Assembly: GCA_934621295.1 (NCBI GenBank)
Contig: CAKTVB010000003.1
Span: forward strand, 124,001 to 188,000
Source: an uncultured Collinsella sp.
GTDB lineage: Bacteria > Actinomycetota > Coriobacteriia > Coriobacteriales > Coriobacteriaceae
Length of the DNA stretch: 64,000 nucleotides
Reading direction: 5' to 3'
The notes under the pieces were generated by a model. That model was not told the DNA's origin. It saw only the letters and a list, made by a program, of their open reading frames with translations, and searched no databases. Both the position numbers and the translations under genes were made by a program. Positions 32,140-40,145 of the stretch are shown here, piece after piece (within the stretch, counting starts at the first letter, position 1; each line of letters begins with the position of its first letter).

Positions 32140-32744
32140 AACCACTCCCCCTTCAATGCGACCACACATCAAGCATATTGTCACACCCTCGACTGCACAT
32201 GGCAACAAACCAACGCGACGGCAACCTTCCGCCTAGGCAACCGCAGACCTCTATCGTCCTCGTCCGAAACGCACCGCCGGCATCGCTCGCAACAGCGTCA
32301 TCGCGATAAAATGCATAAATACAAGCTGTATATGTATAAAAATCGCCGGTACATCTCCCGCCGGAGAATCTTGCATCCGCAGCAGCTCAAAAATGTCAAA
32401 AAAGTTAAGAAATGCGCGATGGAACGAGGTCAGTGTGCTCCAAAAAATAGGACAGAACGACACCAAATCAAATATGAACAGCGTTCATATGGTGCATGAA
32501 ACTCTGCGCACCTCCCAAAGCTTTATACATGCCAAATCCACGGCCTCTCATCGCGCATTTTCGAACTTTTTTGCCAGAAATGGCGCGAGCGGCCGCAGGG
32601 ACGCGTCCATGCGGCCCAAGAGCATGCCCCAACACCGACAGACATAAAAAACGGGCAGCGGGACCATTGGCCCCGCTGCCCGAATCCTTTTGATAGCTTT
32701 CGCAGTCCCGTCAACGGCCACCGTACAAGCAGCGAAAACCGAAC
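32140..32744. other. Long gene-poor region upstream of the GH3 gene
   Basis: 605 bp, AT-richer than its surroundings at about 32290-32540, with no supported gene. It holds the perfect palindrome ATATGAAC-AGC-GTTCATAT (32472-32490), which looks like a TetR-type operator, and a similar ATACA-AGC-TGTAT near 32325-32337. On the minus strand a TTGACA lies near 32401-32396 without a good -10. A strong terminator for gatD is at 32646-32682. It could hide a small RNA. Confidence 0.4.
32646..32682 (-). terminator. Terminator of the gatD-like gene
   Basis: Minus strand: CGGGCAGCGGG/CCCGCTGCCCG 11-bp perfect stem, then six T. Confidence 0.9.
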
Positions 32745-33500
32745 CTAGTAAGCAAGTCCCATACCCGGCAGGCGGAACGTCTTCAAACGCTCCTCGTACG
32801 ACGCGCGCACATCATCCTCAAATGCAAGCGGCGCATCCTTCTCGCCGATAAGATCGAGCAGGTAGCGCATAAAATCGGGATTGAGCGGCAACAGCGGACC
32901 GATAAGCCAGGTGGCCATCAGGTTGTTCTTCCTAAAGCCTTCCTCACTGCTTTGCTTGTTCAGGCCAAAGCCCACCTCGTTGTGGCAGAACGGCTGTTGG
33001 CCCGCACTCGCGCCAACCTCCATCTGAGTGAACTGAATCTTAAAGCCTACGACCTTGATTGCCTCATCGCACTCGGGGGCGTTGAGGTCGCCAATCACCA
33101 CATCGTGATAGCGTGCGGGAATATTGCAGTGCGTCACGAAATCGAGAAGACCCAGCGCCGGAGTTTCCGAACCATCCGGATTCACGATCTTGGTACCCAA
33201 AACCTCCGGAGCACTGCCCGTAAAGAGCATGGGCACGCCGGCATCGATAAGCTCAATAAGACGGTCGCGATAAGGCTGCAGCAGCTCGATAGTCTTTACC
33301 TGCTGTGCCTCGGACATGCCGCACAGCAAGATCAGCGAGGGCACATGCTCGGCAAAATAGGGAACATCGTCGTGTGTCGTCTCGACGAATTCGGCATCAG
33401 GCAGGCACGCGCGCAAATACATAGCGTTGCCGTTATCCCCCGCCTGGTTTGCGTACTCGGGGTAGAGCACCTCGATGACTGTCTTTGCATTAGCGGACAT
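32745..33500 (-). CDS. gatD: GatD-like glutamine amidotransferase-fold protein lacking catalytic Cys and His
   Basis: 251 residues, aligning along its length with GatD, the glutaminase half of the lipid II isoglutaminyl synthase: SANAKTVIEVLYPEYANQAG, LILLCGMSEAQQVKTIELLQ, and GTKIVNPDGSETPALGLLDF are clear family segments. The nucleophile loop, normally L-T-I-C-G-G-Y-Q, reads MLFTGSAPEVLG: no cysteine. The catalytic histidine segment, normally YLHGP-LPKN, reads WLIGPLLPLN: no histidine. So it should not hydrolyse glutamine by the usual mechanism. The ATG at 33500 follows GAGGAGG and overlaps the murT end by 11 bp, so the pair is still made together. The symbol reflects homology only. Confidence 0.85.
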   Translation of the reverse strand: MSANAKTVIEVLYPEYANQAGDNGNAMYLRACLPDAEFVETTHDDVPYFAEHVPSLILLCGMSEAQQVKTIELLQPYRDRLIELIDAGVPMLFTGSAPEVLGTKIVNPDGSETPALGLLDFVTHCNIPARYHDVVIGDLNAPECDEAIKVVGFKIQFTQMEVGASAGQQPFCHNEVGFGLNKQSSEEGFRKNNLMATWLIGPLLPLNPDFMRYLLDLIGEKDAPLAFEDDVRASYEERLKTFRLPGMGLAY

Positions 33501-34932
33501 CAGATGCCTCCTCGATTTTCTTCTCAATAAGCTCGCGACTCTTCTCCACGTCATCGCCGTTAAAGATGTCGAATGCCCAGAACACGGAATCGACACTCAT
33601 GGGGTCAACCGCTTGGGCCGCCTGCTCGGGCGTCTCGACCATGCAAAGCTTTGCAGGGTCGATATTTGCCATGCGCAAGCGCGGAAGAAGATCGAGATTC
33701 GTGGCACCCTGAATCACAATCTGCTCGATGCTGGGGTCGTTGAGATATTCGAAGTCGGTCTGATAGTACCAGCCGATATACTCGGTCTCCTTGGGGTTTG
33801 CCGCCTTATGGGCATCGGCGAGCATCACGACAACCGCCTTGCTACCAGGCTCTTTACGAATGGTGTCGAGCGCCACCGACGTCGCGGTACTGTTCTCGCC
33901 CTTGGACGCCACCGCAACCAAGCGCTTGCCGCCAACCGTCTTCTCCGTATAGCGCAGCGCCGTCACGTTGATGCCGCGCTCAAGAGACGCCGCGATGGCC
34001 TCGGCAGAAAGGCCGAGTTCGCGAGCAACCACAACCGTGGAAAACAGGTTGTACAGATTTGTGATCGAGTAGTTGCCAAAGTGGTATGTATAGGTAGGCT
34101 CCCCCTCATGGCAACGTTCGCACACGGTAAACGTATGCGCATCGCGGTCGAGCGCCACCAGCTCGTAATCGGGCTCGGGGTTGGTAAAACCGCAGCTCTT
34201 ACAATGCGCGTGACCAAGATGGCGCAGATGGCAGTAGTCGTACTCAAGCTTGCCACCACACTGAGGGCAGGCGGTGAGATCGCACACGATGCCCTGGGGG
34301 TCTGACGAGTCGTCCTCGAGGCGCGCGATGGAATAGTAAACACGATTCGAATTCTGCGGCGCCAGACGACAGCTGATCATATCGTCTGCATTCAAGATAA
34401 GCTTGGTTGCAGGCGAGATGTTCTCGCTCATTACAGAGAAGATGAAATCGGGGTTGGCGTTGCGCGAGAAGGAATCGCGGTAGAGGTTCGTAACAAGGAT
34501 GACCTCGGGAACCAAATCGGGCAACACGGTGCGGAACGAAAGCTCATCGAGCTCCATTACCGCTACGTCGAGCTTCTGTCGACCAGAGAAGGTGGCGTTC
34601 TTGATAAGTGTGCTCTCAACGCCGTTGCGAACGTTGCCGCCCGCACGGTTATCAATCATCTCGATGCCATTATCGCGCAGCAGGTCGCACAGCAGGTTAT
34701 TCGTGGTTGTCTTGCCGTTCGTTCCAGAGACGAAGACGACGCGCGCGGGCTTGTCGACATCGGCGAGAAACGAGGGATCGATCTTTTCGGCGATAACACC
34801 CGGCATCTGTCCGGCATTACGGCGCGCAAGCTTGAGCGCCGAAGCCGCGGCCCTCGATACGGCCATGGCGAGATGGAAACGAGGTCCCTTGGCACCCTTA
34901 GTGGCATTGCTCACAGCGGGTTTTCCTTCCAT
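33490..34932 (-). CDS. murT: MurT-like Mur ligase-family protein (lipid II isoglutaminyl synthase synthetase subunit)
   Basis: 480 residues. VVFVSGTNGKTTTNNLLCDL is the ATP P-loop, VAVMELDELSFRTVLPDL and VILVTNLYRDSF belong to the Mur ligase centre, and a ribbon insertion CPQCGGKLEYDYCHLRHLGH with HCKSCGF is diagnostic of MurT. The C-terminal DUF1727-type domain follows. MurT activates the D-Glu carboxylate of lipid II with ATP so that GatD-derived ammonia can amidate it. The motif I recall as W-I/L-W-D-x-D-F in homologues reads WYYQTDF here. A GTG at 34914, 9 nt after GGAAGGA, is a rival start. Its partner GatD lacks its active site. Confidence 0.88.
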   Translation of the reverse strand: MEGKPAVSNATKGAKGPRFHLAMAVSRAAASALKLARRNAGQMPGVIAEKIDPSFLADVDKPARVVFVSGTNGKTTTNNLLCDLLRDNGIEMIDNRAGGNVRNGVESTLIKNATFSGRQKLDVAVMELDELSFRTVLPDLVPEVILVTNLYRDSFSRNANPDFIFSVMSENISPATKLILNADDMISCRLAPQNSNRVYYSIARLEDDSSDPQGIVCDLTACPQCGGKLEYDYCHLRHLGHAHCKSCGFTNPEPDYELVALDRDAHTFTVCERCHEGEPTYTYHFGNYSITNLYNLFSTVVVARELGLSAEAIAASLERGINVTALRYTEKTVGGKRLVAVASKGENSTATSVALDTIRKEPGSKAVVVMLADAHKAANPKETEYIGWYYQTDFEYLNDPSIEQIVIQGATNLDLLPRLRMANIDPAKLCMVETPEQAAQAVDPMSVDSVFWAFDIFNGDDVEKSRELIEKKIEEASDVR

Positions 34933-35054
34933 GTGAAGTTCTCAATTACCCGCCCATTATAGCAGCGGCCCTTCGACCTCGAAGAACCCCCATCGTACGA
35001 ACAGGATGCGGCGCCTAAAGGCTAAAGGCCCGGGCTACAATCCCATAGAACGGG

Positions 35055-35088
35055 AAAGACCCCCGCCGCATAACATGCGGTCGGGGGC
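35055..35088 (-). terminator. Terminator of the pyruvate:ferredoxin oxidoreductase gene
   Basis: Minus strand: CCCCCG-A-CCGCAT pairs with ATGCGGCGGGGG around a 3-nt loop and is followed by TCTTTCC. Confidence 0.8.
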
Positions 35089-35145
35089 CTCTCCGTGTCC
35101 GAGAACATTCGCCGGGAACGCTCTCAGGTCCTGTAGCAGGAAGCT

Positions 35146-38100
35146 TTACGCCTCGTTGTACACCGTCAGGAGCTTCTGCAGGTGAGCATAGCGGTCCATG
35201 GCGGCCTGCTCGTTCTCCTTGAAGAGCTCCTCAGCGCGCTCCGGGAAGGAACGGGTGAGGGAAGCATAGCGGGCCTCGTTCATCAGGAACTCCTGATAAC
35301 CGCCGGCCGGAGCCTTGGAGTCGAGCGAGAACTTCTTGCCGGCAGGAGCCGCCGGGTTGAAGCGGAAGAGGTTCCAGTAGCCGCAATCCACAGCCTTCTT
35401 CATCTCGGCCTGGCAGTTCTGCATGCCGCCCTTCTTGATGGAGTGCATCTCGCAGGGGCTATAGCCGATGATGAGGGACGGGCCGTCGTAAGCCTCGGCC
35501 TCGTGGATGGCCTTGAGGGTCTGAGCCGGGTTGGCGCCCATGGCGACCTGCGCCACGTAAACATAGCCGTAGCTCATCTCGATCTCGGCGAGGGACTTCT
35601 TCTTGGTGGTCTTGCCCGCGGCAGCGAACTGAGCAACCTGGCCCAGGTTCGATGCCTTGGAAGCCTGGCCGCCGGTGTTGGAGTAGACCTCGGTGTCGAA
35701 GACAAAGACGTTGACGTTGTGGCGAGATGCCAGCACGTGATCAAGGCCGCCGAAGCCGATGTCGTAGGCCCAACCGTCGCCGCCGAAGATCCAGAAGGAC
35801 TTCTTGGTGAGGTATGCCTTGTCGGCCAGGATGGACTTGGCAAGGTCGCAGCCGCACTTCTCGAGCTCAACGACATAGGCGGCAGCGGTGGTCTTGCTGG
35901 CCTCGGTGTCGTGGCGAGCGTCGAGCCATGCCTGGGCAGCAGCCTTCAGCTCGGGAGCGGCGCCGTTGGCAGCGAGAACCTTCTCGGTGTCGGCGACGAG
36001 CTTGTTCTGGACAGCCTCGTAGCCCACGGCCATACCAAGACCATGCTCGGCGTTGTCCTCGAACAGGGAGTTATTCCATGCCGGGCCGTGACCGTTCTTG
36101 TCCGTGCAGTACGGAGAGGTCGCGGCGGGGTTGCCCCAAATGGAGGAGCAGCCGGTGGCGTTGGAGATGAACATGCGGTCGCCTGCCACCTGGGTTACCA
36201 GGCGAGCGTAAGCGGTCTCGGCGCAGCCGGCGCAGGAGCCGGAGAACTCGAGGTAGGGCTGCTTAAACTGGCTGCCCTTGACGTTAGCGGCAATGAGCTC
36301 GGGCTTCTCGGAGACGTTCTTGACCAGGTAATCCCAGACGGGCTGCTGATCGAGCTCGGTCTCGGTGGGAACCATCTCAAGGGCACCCTTGGGGCAGACC
36401 TTCACGCAGTTGGTGCAGCCCATGCAGTCGAGCGGGCTCACGGCCTGGACGTACTTCATACCCTTGGCCTTGGGACCCATGGCATCGATGGTGCGGCAGG
36501 CCTCGGGTGCGGCAGCGGCCTCCTCGTCGTTCAGAGCAAACGGACGGATGGTGGCATGCGGGCACACATAGGCGCACTGGTTGCACTGGATGCACTTGGT
36601 CTCGTCCCAATGCGGAACCATAACGGCAACGCCGCGCTTCTCATATGCAGAGGCGCCCAGCTCGAACTGACCGTCAACGCAACCCATGAAGGCAGAGACG
36701 GGCAGCGAGTCGCCGTCCATGCGGTCGATGGGCTCGAGGAGCTCCTTGACCTGCTTGGCGATAGCGCTCTTCTCCTCGTCGGAAATCTCAACGGGAGCAT
36801 CCTGGGCATCTGCCCAGTCGGCAGGAACCTCAAACTTATGGAAGGCGGTAGCGCCGGCGTCGATGGCCTTATGGTTGGCGTCGACGATGGCCTGACCCTT
36901 CTTCATGTAGGACTTGGTGGCGGCGTCCTTCATGTACTGCAGCGCGTCCTCGGCAGGCAGGATCTGTGCCAGCGCGAAGAATGCAGACTGCAGCACGGTG
37001 TTGGTGCGCTTGCCCATGCCAACCTTGGCAGCCAGATCGATAGCGTCGATCAGGTAGACGTTGACGCCGTTCTTGGCAATGTAGCGCTTGGCCACAGCGG
37101 GAAGATGCTCGGCGAACTCCTCGTCAGACCACTGGCAGTTGACCAGGAAGGTGCCGCCCGGCTTGACGTCGCGGACCATCTTGAAGCCCTTGACGATGTA
37201 GCTGGGGTTATGGCAAGCGACGAAGTCGGCCTTGGTCACATAGTACGGGCTGCGGATGGGAGAATCGCCAAAGCGCAGGTGGCTGACGGTCACGCCGCCA
37301 GTCTTCTTGGAGTCGTACTGGAAGTAGGCCTGAACGTACTTGTCGGTGTGGTCGCCGATAATCTTGATCGAGTTCTTGTTGGCGCCCACGGTACCGTCGC
37401 CGCCGAGGCCCCAGAACTTGCACTCGATGGTGCCGGGAGCTGCGGTGTTGGGGGTATCCTCGGCAAGAGGCAGGGAGAGGTTGGTAACGTCGTCCACGAT
37501 GCCAACGGTGAACTCGCGCTTAGGCTCGTCCTTCTTGAGCTCCTCGTAGATAGCGAAGGCAGAAGAGGGAGCGGTGTCCTTGGAACCCAGACCGTAGCGG
37601 CCGCCCACCACGGTGAGATCGGTGCGGCCAGCCTCATAGAGCGCGGAGACAACATCCTGATAGAGGGGCTCGCCAATGGAACCCGGCTCCTTGGTGCGGT
37701 CCATGACGGCGATCTTCTTGACGGTCGCGGGGAGCACGTCGACGAAGTGCTTGATGGAGAACGGACGGAACAGACGGACCTTGACCAGGCCGACCTTCTC
37801 GCCATGAGCGTTGAGGTAGTCGATGACCTCTTCGAGCACGTCGCAGAAAGAACCCATGCAGACGACGACGCGATCGGCATCCTCGGCACCGTAGTAATTG
37901 AACAGGCCGTAGTCGGTACCGAGCTTCTCGTTGATCTTGCCCATGTACTTCTCGACGACAGCGGGCAGCTGGTCGTAGGCAGTGTTGCAGGCCTCACGAT
38001 GCTGGAAGAAGACATCGCCGTTCTCATGGCTGCCGCGAGCGTGCGGATGCTCGGGGTTCAGCGCGTGATCGCGGAACTCCTGGACAGCCTCCATGTTGCA

Positions 38101-38682
38101 CATGTCCTTGAGGTCCTCGTAGTCCCACATGGCGACTTTCTGGATCTCGTGGCTGGTGCGGAAACCGTCGAAGAAGTTGAGGAACGGAACCTTGCCCTCA
38201 AGAGCGGCGAGGTGCGCCACCGGGGAGAGGTCCATGACTTCCTGAACGTTGCCCTCGGCGAGCATGGCAAAGCCGGTCTGGCGACAAGCCATGACGTCGG
38301 AGTGATCGCCAAAAATGTTGAGCGCCTGGGTAGCCACGGTACGAGCCGACACGTGGAAGACCGAGGGAAGGCCCTCGCCGGCGATCTTGTACATGTTGGG
38401 GATCATCAGCAGCAGGCCCTGGGAAGCCGTGTAGGTGGTGGTCAGCGCACCAGCGCCCAGAGAACCGTGGACGGTACCGGCAGCACCGGCCTCGGACTCC
38501 ATCTCAACAACGTTAACGGGCGTACCGAAGATGTTCTTCTTGCCCTGCGCGGCCCACTGGTCGACATGGTCGGCCATCGGGCTGGACGGCGTGATGGGAT
38601 AGATTCCCGCAACCTCGGTGTACGCATACGATACGTATGCGGCGGCCTCGTTGCCGTCCATAGACTTGAACTTACGCGCCAT
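35146..38682 (-). CDS. nifJ: Pyruvate:ferredoxin (flavodoxin) oxidoreductase
   Basis: 1178 residues, the full single-chain enzyme. Oxidises pyruvate with CoA to acetyl-CoA, CO2 and reduced ferredoxin, central to anaerobic fermentation. Domain order: EVAGIYPITPSSPMADHVDQ (domain I), a gamma-type domain (GGVTVSHLRFGDSPIRSPYY), two 4Fe-4S clusters (CIQCNQCAYVCPHATIRP and CMGCTNCVKVCPKGALEM), then the thiamine diphosphate part (SGSCAGCAETAYARLVTQV and FGGDGWAYDIGFGGLDHVLA) with the proximal cluster cysteines. The start at 38682 has AGGAGAGGGG upstream; the frame is open to 38757. Codon use is strongly biased, as expected for a highly expressed gene. It has a control region of about 200 bp of leader with a palindromic operator. 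Confidence 0.96.
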   Translation of the reverse strand: MARKFKSMDGNEAAAYVSYAYTEVAGIYPITPSSPMADHVDQWAAQGKKNIFGTPVNVVEMESEAGAAGTVHGSLGAGALTTTYTASQGLLLMIPNMYKIAGEGLPSVFHVSARTVATQALNIFGDHSDVMACRQTGFAMLAEGNVQEVMDLSPVAHLAALEGKVPFLNFFDGFRTSHEIQKVAMWDYEDLKDMCNMEAVQEFRDHALNPEHPHARGSHENGDVFFQHREACNTAYDQLPAVVEKYMGKINEKLGTDYGLFNYYGAEDADRVVVCMGSFCDVLEEVIDYLNAHGEKVGLVKVRLFRPFSIKHFVDVLPATVKKIAVMDRTKEPGSIGEPLYQDVVSALYEAGRTDLTVVGGRYGLGSKDTAPSSAFAIYEELKKDEPKREFTVGIVDDVTNLSLPLAEDTPNTAAPGTIECKFWGLGGDGTVGANKNSIKIIGDHTDKYVQAYFQYDSKKTGGVTVSHLRFGDSPIRSPYYVTKADFVACHNPSYIVKGFKMVRDVKPGGTFLVNCQWSDEEFAEHLPAVAKRYIAKNGVNVYLIDAIDLAAKVGMGKRTNTVLQSAFFALAQILPAEDALQYMKDAATKSYMKKGQAIVDANHKAIDAGATAFHKFEVPADWADAQDAPVEISDEEKSAIAKQVKELLEPIDRMDGDSLPVSAFMGCVDGQFELGASAYEKRGVAVMVPHWDETKCIQCNQCAYVCPHATIRPFALNDEEAAAAPEACRTIDAMGPKAKGMKYVQAVSPLDCMGCTNCVKVCPKGALEMVPTETELDQQPVWDYLVKNVSEKPELIAANVKGSQFKQPYLEFSGSCAGCAETAYARLVTQVAGDRMFISNATGCSSIWGNPAATSPYCTDKNGHGPAWNNSLFEDNAEHGLGMAVGYEAVQNKLVADTEKVLAANGAAPELKAAAQAWLDARHDTEASKTTAAAYVVELEKCGCDLAKSILADKAYLTKKSFWIFGGDGWAYDIGFGGLDHVLASRHNVNVFVFDTEVYSNTGGQASKASNLGQVAQFAAAGKTTKKKSLAEIEMSYGYVYVAQVAMGANPAQTLKAIHEAEAYDGPSLIIGYSPCEMHSIKKGGMQNCQAEMKKAVDCGYWNLFRFNPAAPAGKKFSLDSKAPAGGYQEFLMNEARYASLTRSFPERAEELFKENEQAAMDRYAHLQKLLTVYNEA

Positions 38683-39040
38683 ATACCCCTCTCCTCTCGT
38701 TTGGGTGTACATGCTTTCCGAAAGACGGCGCCTTTCGGATGTAGCCACGTGTTGCAACGCATCAGGCGATGTGGTGCGTTGCGCTGGAACCGCAGGTCAT
38801 TCTACCCACGAGCGCGCACTCGATACAGTGCGCCATGTGACGGGCAGCCCCGTCTCCGCCATGGTGAATGCTTCGATTTCACAGGTCGTTTCATTGTACT
38901 CCGTATAACCGCTTTCGTTTTCGAAAACCGCTAGTTGTGCAGCATATACAGGAAGAATCGGAGGCGCAGCTAGCGTCTGCGCAACGTCGGCATGATCGCG
39001 GTCGCGTGAGTCCCGCCGGCTGCCCAGCGAGCGCAAATCA
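38683..39040 (-). promoter_or_regulatory. Control region of the pyruvate:ferredoxin oxidoreductase gene
   Basis: No gene seen. On the minus strand TACAAT (38898-38893) is a good -10, giving a leader of about 200 nt. The perfect 12-bp palindrome GTTTTCGAAAAC at 38917-38928 covers the -35 position, so a repressor there would block the gene. No Rex-type site (TTGTG-N-CACAA) was found. Confidence 0.5.
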
Positions 39041-39108
39041 AAAACCCACGCACAAACGTTCACTTTTCCTTGTTTTTGACGAAAAGTTGTCGTTTGTGCG
39101 TGGGTTTT
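39041..39108. repeat. 68-bp palindromic element after the FHA gene
   Basis: Perfect 18-bp arms: AAAACCCACGCACAAACG (39041-39058) and its complement (39091-39108), with an inner pair ACTTTTC/GAAAAGT (39062-39068 and 39081-39087). Read on the minus strand, the distal arm ends in GGGTTTTTG, so it may terminate the FHA-kinase operon; its length and two-step shape also fit a palindromic repeat element. Confidence 0.65.
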
Positions 39109-39191
39109 GACTTTGAGAGTGCCCCGACAGCGGCAGGCGGCGACAGCACAACATACCGCGATAGCGTTGCCGCCGCTCCTCGCTCCAAGCG

Positions 39192-40142
39192 TTACGTCCA
39201 GCGCTCCGGCGTGCCTTCTACCACGGCAAAAACGGTGCTGGCGCCCAGACGGAGCTCATCGCCCGCATGCAGCGAAACCGCAGTGTCTCCCTGCACCTTG
39301 TTTTCGGCGCGATCGGCGCCGTCCACAACGAGCGTTCCATTTGAGGAACCCAGGTCCTTGACGAGCCAGCCATCATGATCGCTGCGCCAGATGCGTGCAT
39401 GCTCGGCAGAAACATCGGAATCAACATCAGTGATGTCGCTTTCGCCCAGCGCAAGGGCGCCAAGCGTCACGCCCTCCCCCGTCGGCTCAATCCAATACGG
39501 GGCTCCGCACACGTATCCGTCGTGCACGCGAATGAGGCCCAGGCAAAGCCCCCACACCTCGCTCGGCGAAAGATCCGAGGTTTCAACCTCCGACATCACC
39601 GGCGTGGACATGAGGTTCACGTGCATGGAGCGCACGTAATCGGCCGTGTAGGCAACGGCCTTGCCAACATTGCCCGAGCAACCAACCGCCACAAACAGCA
39701 CGAGCGCAGCCTCGGCACGCTCCCCCACCGTCGTACCGGAGCTCAAGTTGATGCGATCGAGCATGTTGCGGTACAGATGCGCGTCCTGATGGCACGCAGC
39801 AAGCGCTGCATCCATAGCCCGACCCGCATCGCCGCAAACCACATCGAGAATCTGCTGGGGGTCAAAGACCTTAGAACCCCGGGTTCGCAGGCAGCTCATG
39901 ACACGCGTAGCCGCGCGGCCGTAATCGGCAAAGTAGCGATCCTGCAGCGAACCTGCGGGCGCGTGCACGATAAAGCGAGAAACCCAAAAGCGGTCGGAAG
40001 TACGACTCTTTGGGCTGCGCCCGTCGGAAAGCGGGCGGCTGGAGAGCACCATCTCGGCAAGCTCGTTGTGCTTGATGGCGCACGATCGTTTGAACACATC
40101 GAACATCACGCCGCACGGCGCCAACTCGTCGGAAAAAGCCAT
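39192..40142 (-). CDS. FHA-domain protein downstream of a Ser/Thr kinase
   Basis: 316 residues, cytoplasmic. The N-terminal 210 residues are of unknown fold, with helices around DPQQILDVVCGDAGRAM and AALVLFVAVGCSGNVGKA. The C-terminal 90 are a forkhead-associated domain that binds phosphothreonine: LGALALGESDITDVDSDVS, SAEHARIWRSDHDGWLVKDL, GSSNGTLVV. The usual G-R-x pair at the start of FHA domains reads LGES here. The start is 3 nt after the kinase stop and uses its GAGGAGC. Probably a substrate or partner of that kinase. Confidence 0.8.
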   Translation of the reverse strand: MAFSDELAPCGVMFDVFKRSCAIKHNELAEMVLSSRPLSDGRSPKSRTSDRFWVSRFIVHAPAGSLQDRYFADYGRAATRVMSCLRTRGSKVFDPQQILDVVCGDAGRAMDAALAACHQDAHLYRNMLDRINLSSGTTVGERAEAALVLFVAVGCSGNVGKAVAYTADYVRSMHVNLMSTPVMSEVETSDLSPSEVWGLCLGLIRVHDGYVCGAPYWIEPTGEGVTLGALALGESDITDVDSDVSAEHARIWRSDHDGWLVKDLGSSNGTLVVDGADRAENKVQGDTAVSLHAGDELRLGASTVFAVVEGTPERWT

Positions 40143-40145
40143 AAC

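Noticed and set aside
35182..38934. Plus-strand open frame of 1250 codons opposite the pyruvate:ferredoxin oxidoreductase gene
   Set aside because: It mirrors a highly expressed gene with strong codon bias, which opens the antisense frame. The translation is low-complexity Leu/Gly/Val/His text with no family motif.
38683..39191. Rex-type or T-box regulation of the pyruvate:ferredoxin oxidoreductase gene
   Set aside because: No TTGTG-N-CACAA palindrome and no T-box consensus was seen; only the GTTTTCGAAAAC palindrome is supported.
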